In this document: positions 13,500 to 16,678 of the stretch, in pieces | Layout: each line of letters begins with the position of its first letter | Numbering within the stretch: the first letter of the stretch is position 1 | Assembly (NCBI GenBank): GCA_026770575.1 | Contig: MU657371.1 | Coordinates: 21,016 to 37,693 of the forward strand | Source: Pelagophyceae sp. CCMP2097 | Lineage: Eukaryota > Sar > Pelagophyceae | DNA length: 16,678 nucleotides | Reading direction: 5' to 3' | Made by a program: the position numbers and the translations under genes | The notes under the pieces: generated by a model | The model's database searches: none | Seen by the model: only the letters and a program-made list of their open reading frames with translations | What the model was told of the DNA's origin: nothing

Positions 13500-13660
13500 C
13501 CTTCAAATCCTCCTTATCTTTTTTTTATTTTTTATTTTTTATTGAGCTATTTCTTTTTTTGTTTTTTTGCGGCCGACCAGATTCGAACCTGTGACCAAAA
13601 ACTTCTTCTATGATGATTCCAATGAGGCTCCTGCTCGACCTCCTCTCCCAATTTTAGCAA
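13500..13660 (-). mobile_element. Possible tRNA-derived SINE-like fragment with an A-rich tail
   Basis: Read on minus, GGTTCGAATCTGGTCGGCCG (about 13591-13570) resembles a tRNA B box and T-arm end and is followed by an A-rich tail (about 13566-13515 on plus is mostly T). Upstream there is GGTCGAGCAGG, a weak A-box-like word. The T stem is imperfect and no acceptor stem partner is found, so it is not a functional tRNA. Confidence 0.3.
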
Positions 13661-13740
13661 TCGCATCAACCACCAATCGCTGAATCGGCCGAGTTGCTGC
13701 CCTTTTCTTCCCAAAGGTGGAACCTCACGGATTTATCCTG

Positions 13741-13787
13741 GGACGGACAGACAGACAGAAGGACAGACGGAAGGACGGACAGACAAA
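13741..13787 (+). repeat. GGACAGAC-type microsatellite
   Basis: A run of GGACGGACAGACAGACAGAA and similar 4-bp based units (GGAC, AGAC, GGAA). Confidence 0.85.
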
Positions 13788-13814
13788 ATTGCCCCTGGTA
13801 ATCCTTCAATCAAA

Positions 13815-13875
13815 GGACCCGAAGGACCCTTGCCGTAAACTGACGTTGATTAAACGGCAAGGACCCTTCGGGTCC
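13815..13875 (+). repeat. Imperfect inverted repeat, 22-bp arms
   Basis: Arms at 13815-13836 (GGACCCGAAGGACCCTTGCC and two more bases) and 13854-13875 pair with two mismatches around a 17-nt loop. The words overlap those in the 13033-13458 element arms. Confidence 0.75.
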
Positions 13876-14509
13876 TCAACAATCAAATTGTAGAATCGGC
13901 TTTCCTGGACACTACCAGCTTAGGTCGTGTTTCAAAAATATCGCTAAACAACGTTTTCGGAACGGTTACAGATTCCAAATTTTCGATGCAAGGATTTGCA
14001 AATTCAAGCCCGTTATCATTGAAGTTCAGACTCGCTAGTTTTCGCTAGTCCACAGGCCGAAGGTAGCTTTGGGGACCTCGCTCGTCGGGCGGGGGGCGGC
14101 TCCTTTGGATTCTAAGGGCTTCATCGCTTGGGGAGGCGAGGCCCATCCGATAGACACCTTAGGGTCCAACGGAGCCCGCGTCGTTCGCGCGGTGTGGTGC
14201 CTCAAAAATGGACATATTTTCTCAAAAAGGGGAAGTCTCAAAAAAACTGGCCGAACCGCTGGCGCGCGGCGCGTTTCGCGACGGCCCCGTGCGCGCCGAG
14301 TCGGATCACGACAAGCGGCGCGACGGCGAGATGCTTGCGACTCAAACCTTATCTTGCTCACAGCTCTCCTTGTCTCAATAAGAACGATTTGATTCAGACT
14401 CAGACTGTACAGTAAACACACGCCGGATGTCATTTGACGGGCTTGCGGGGGCATGAAAAATCAAGTTTTAAGATGTGTTTTCGATAGCGATCTAAACTGC
14501 TAGTGAAAT
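13876..14509. other. No gene recognised; mixed AT-rich and GC-rich sequence
   Basis: An AT-rich beginning leads to a GC-rich stretch at about 14050-14340 that is open on both strands (14069-14392 plus, 14454-14035 minus). Neither translation resembles a family I know and no splice pattern stands out. Confidence 0.4.
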
Positions 14510-14650
14510 CCCCCAATTAGAATCAACCTTTTTTCTGAACATATTCTGCTCTATCGGAGCAACGGGATTCCCTTTTTCTGAACAAATTATATTTCTAAGC
14601 TCCCTGATTGGTCAGAAACGATTCTAATTGGGGATTCTTCTAATTGGGGG
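14510..14650 (+). mobile_element. Short MITE-like inverted-repeat element
   Basis: The left end CCCCCAATTAGAATC (14510-14524) is matched by GATTCTAATTGGGG (14620-14633), followed by a second partial copy, CTTCTAATTGGGGG, ending at 14650. TTTTTCTGAACA occurs twice inside. It is about 140 bp and AT-rich. Confidence 0.55.
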
Positions 14651-14689
14651 TGGAGCTTCCTAACTCCCCTCGCCAATAAAGAGTGCATT

Positions 14690-15060
14690 TCTACTTGCCC
14701 GGCGCCCGGCCTCGACCTGCACCGCGGCGGGCACTACTTCCCCCTCTCCACCTTGCACCACTTCCAACCCAATCGGACACGCCCCTCGCCCGCCCACATT
14801 ATGCTGGAAAGGTTTAGCAAGCCATCGCGCTCCGCCCGCAATATGCGGACGGCGCACGAGAAATCGCTGTTCGCTTTGGAACTGAGCCGCCGGCGAGGAC
14901 CGCTGCGTGTACCTGAGCACCCCACAATGCCCATCGAAATCGCCCAGTGAGATAGAACGGTCTGCGTCCTCGTGACACTCGACCACTCTCTCCCTGCGAG
15001 CGCCGCCGATCTGCATGGGAGATGCACACTGCACCCAATGTCGCTTTCCGGAATATAAAT
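14690..15060. other. GC-rich island, open on both strands, function unknown
   Basis: A GC-rich block bounded by AT-rich DNA. A 145-codon minus frame (15097-14660) and a plus frame with LHHFQPNRTRPSPAHIMLE are both open. Neither matches a domain I can name. The plus strand shows AATAAA at about 14673, and the block contains a CCAATCGG box and GC-box-like words. It could be a gene fragment or a regulatory or repeat unit. Confidence 0.25.
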
Positions 15061-15245
15061 TAAAACCCTCATGCCTCTTCACTTGCCCCAGCCACACTTA
15101 CGTAAACACTGGTCTAAAGATCAAGGTTTTAGGGAATCCGTTTGGGAAATTCGTTGGACAATGGAGATTGAACTAATCCGAGCTAACGAGATCTCAAGGA
15201 GTTCGAAAACGCGTTAGTGCACCTGGCCCGCCAGGAGATCTCGAG

Positions 15246-15731
15246 ATGGAGGACGAGGGCGCCTCGTCCGACGTGCTAGAGGACCTGCGTCTCGACGGCG
15301 CGCCGTCAGTCGTCGTCCCCGGCGGCGCTACAGCGCCCGGGCCTCGCGAGGAGTATGACGAGATGGCTGTCCACTATGCGAAGCAGGCTTTACACTTCCT
15401 CATGCTCAGGCTGGCCAAGGAGGTGGGGAAGGGCACGCGCGGGCTCGACGCGCCGTTGTGGCGCCACGTCGCCGTCGACGCTCAGACTCTCGAAGAGTTT
15501 GAGATGATCTTCGGCGCTGTTCGGCAGCTCCGAAGAGAGAAGGCCGCCCGCGTTACGCACGTGGTGTCGACGTACTTCGGAGTCGTTCGCGTCGTGAAGA
15601 TGCACGTCCTCTGCATGTTCAAGACGTTTACGTCGTGTGCGCGCTTTGTCGGCGATGCGGCCTGCTGCGCGGTGGCGCACGGGATCGAGACGACGAAGAA
15701 CGTCGATGCCGAACGGCGATGCCCGCCCTGA
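15246..15731 (+). CDS. Hypothetical protein, helix-rich, 161 residues
   Basis: Not recognised. ATG 15246 to TGA 15729-15731. The first part is acidic (MEDEGASSDVLEDLRLDG), followed by a Pro/Gly-rich linker and then apparently helical sequence: EEYDEMAVHYAKQALHFLML, RHVAVDAQTLEEFEMIFGAV. It ends with a Cys-rich, more hydrophobic part (VVKMHVLCMFKTFTSCARF) that might read into an intron. Just upstream, in another frame, KEFENALVHLARQEIS (about 15193-15243) also looks coding, so the true gene may have more exons or a one-base frame break near 15240. Codon use (GC at third positions) fits the other real exons better than the AT-rich surroundings. The stop codon sits within the left arm of a perfect 27-bp hairpin. 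HEAT-like helical repeats are one possibility, which I cannot confirm. Confidence 0.5.
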   Translation: MEDEGASSDVLEDLRLDGAPSVVVPGGATAPGPREEYDEMAVHYAKQALHFLMLRLAKEVGKGTRGLDAPLWRHVAVDAQTLEEFEMIFGAVRQLRREKAARVTHVVSTYFGVVRVVKMHVLCMFKTFTSCARFVGDAACCAVAHGIETTKNVDAERRCPP

Positions 15732-15793
15732 GAGGCGATAATGGTCAGGCCATGGGCGGACAAGGTTTATCGCCTCTCAGGGCGGGCATCGCC
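15715..15793 (+). repeat. Perfect 27-bp inverted repeat (hairpin) at the 3' end of the ORF
   Basis: The left arm 15715-15741 begins GGCGATGCCCGCCCTGAGAG and the right arm 15767-15793 is its exact inverse complement; the loop is 25 nt. The ORF stop TGA (15729-15731) lies inside the left arm, so the RNA hairpin would start in the last codons. It could be a transcript 3' structure, the tips of a foldback insertion, or a small-RNA-like hairpin. Confidence 0.9.
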
Positions 15794-16394
15794 TACTCAA
15801 CAGCCGCCCTGTGAAGAGCTCAAACAAGCGCAGGCTCCCGCAGAGCTTATCTTGCGACTCCGGGCCCCGCGCACCTTGATTTTTGGTGCGCCGCGTCGTG
15901 CCCGAGGTGGCTCTCCAGCGCGCGCAGTGGCGCCGCGACCGAGTGCCGGCAGCTCCCGCCAGCCGCGCCAACCGGACCAACTGTACTAAAGTACTTGGGG
16001 AGATAGAGTTTGTAGACCAGTGAAACTGATTTCCTGCGTTGGCCAAAAAAATGTCGACAAAAATTTGGGAAAGATCGCTCGCCAAACCGGTGAGTCATGA
16101 GGGTTTTAATTTCACGGCCGTTTCGAGGCCTCTTGAAACCAGATTTCGTTTGAACACAAAAGATGTTCAGAAAAAGACCGTGGTGCCTTTGACTGTTGTA
16201 AGTTACTGACTATTAAATCAAACCCTCACTGTCGAATTCGCCTAACAGAAATCGCCAAATTCAACTATTTTTAACGCGTGCGTTCTTGCCGCCCCCTCCA
16301 GTCGTACTAGTTGCCGCCTCGGAGACCAGCGCGCGAAGAAGAAACTTCCCAAACCGCGAAAAATCAAAAAACACTAAAGGAAGCAAGGAAAGGT
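15794..16394. other. No gene recognised between the two hairpins
   Basis: GC-rich to about 15985, then AT-richer. Short open frames (15741-15989 plus, 16085-15777 minus) show nothing recognisable. At about 16195 there is GTAAGTTACTGAC, donor-like and branch-like words that could belong to an unseen gene. Confidence 0.35.
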
Positions 16395-16455
16395 CGTACA
16401 ACTTGGACAGTCGCGATCGGGCACGGTGCCCCATCACGACTGTCCAAGTTGTACG
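16395..16455 (+). repeat. Perfect 19-bp inverted repeat (hairpin)
   Basis: Arms CGTACAACTTGGACAGTCG (16395-16413) and the exact inverse complement (16437-16455) around a 23-nt loop that itself contains GGGCACGGTGCCC. Stem and loop sizes are close to those of the hairpin at 15715-15793, but the sequences are unrelated. Confidence 0.9.
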
Positions 16456-16678
16456 CACTGTCCTTGGCGCCTTTATCGACTTTTAATTTGGGTACTGAGA
16501 GTTTAGACTTGATTAACTACTAAATTAAGAAACTTTAGCAAAGACTCGCCAAAATAAGGGTAGTTCATGAAAAGCCAACAAGCGCCTCCGGGGCGTCTCG
16601 TGGTGGTGGTTGGCGTGGCGCCACTCATCATTCAAGGGCAAAAAAAAGTTAAATAATTTCCGGTGATAATCTAATTCG
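16456..16678. other. AT-rich end of window, nothing recognised
   Basis: A low-GC stretch without coding potential that I can support. It contains a purine-rich GCAAAAAAAAGTTAAAT-like run near the end. Confidence 0.5.

Larger units (their letters stand above)
15057..16112. repeat. 17-bp perfect inverted repeat framing about 1.06 kb
   Basis: AAATTAAAACCCTCATG at 15057-15073 is matched by its exact inverse complement at 16096-16112. The interval holds the unidentified ORF at 15246-15731 and its 3' hairpin. It may be the ends of an element, or coincidence. Confidence 0.4.

Noticed and set aside
13570..13650. Functional tRNA gene on minus
   Set aside because: The T stem is mismatched and no matching acceptor or anticodon stem can be drawn.
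14660..15097. A 145-codon minus frame as a gene
   Set aside because: The plus strand is equally open, nothing is recognisable and no splice or terminal signals support either; listed only as an unknown island.
1..16678. UAA and UAG reassigned to a sense codon
   Set aside because: Not adopted as the main reading: the ABC1-like gene seems to end at TAG and each internal stop can be placed in a short candidate intron. It is kept as an alternative in the findings.

Overview
This window looks like nuclear DNA of a GC-rich unicellular eukaryote, most likely an alga and perhaps a stramenopile of the pelagophyte type; the lineage is an inference. The grounds are genes split by short GT-AG introns (about 55-125 nt, donors often GTGCGN, GTACNN or GTCNNN), a CHASE-type hybrid histidine kinase next to an ABC1-type kinase and an RmuC-like protein, large amounts of low-complexity GC-rich repeat, and several AT-richer elements with terminal inverted repeats. 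There is no prokaryotic operon structure. Nearly all long open frames here are repeat translations or shadows; the real genes are broken into short exons that a plain ORF scan misses.

Layout. 1-1022: probably the 3' part of a long intron, filled with GGGCCCTTGCAAGG-like repeats. 1023-2206 (+): last six exons of an ABC1/ADCK (UbiB-family) atypical kinase whose 5' part lies off the window. 2207-4313: convergent intergenic region with small repeats and no gene I can support. 10212-4314 (-): a CHASE-domain hybrid histidine kinase with a C-terminal receiver domain. Its coding sequence is interrupted by a 3.1 kb intron (9604-6482) made almost wholly of 12-bp and 13-bp tandem arrays and CGGGTT-rich elements. 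10213-10993: divergent intergenic region that holds a nested inverted-repeat element (10305-10833). 10994-12871 (+): an RmuC-like gene with an N-terminal membrane segment, coiled coil, and the GVFGE and VDAKFP core. One of its introns (11677-12431) carries the same repeat families, the sequence after its last recognisable exon turns into the same repeat, and its C-terminal end is not found. 12872-15200: non-coding, with a 426-bp inverted-repeat element, a SINE-like piece, a microsatellite, a hairpin and a short MITE-like element. 15246-15731 (+): an unidentified ORF whose stop codon lies inside a perfect 27-bp hairpin arm. 15732-16678: non-coding, with a second long hairpin.

The three recognised genes do not form one pathway. 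What links them is architecture: short introns, several with a length divisible by three and carrying an in-frame stop, and related 12-13 bp repeat arrays in or beside their introns. The most unusual material is that repeat system and the inverted-repeat elements around it, rather than any single protein.
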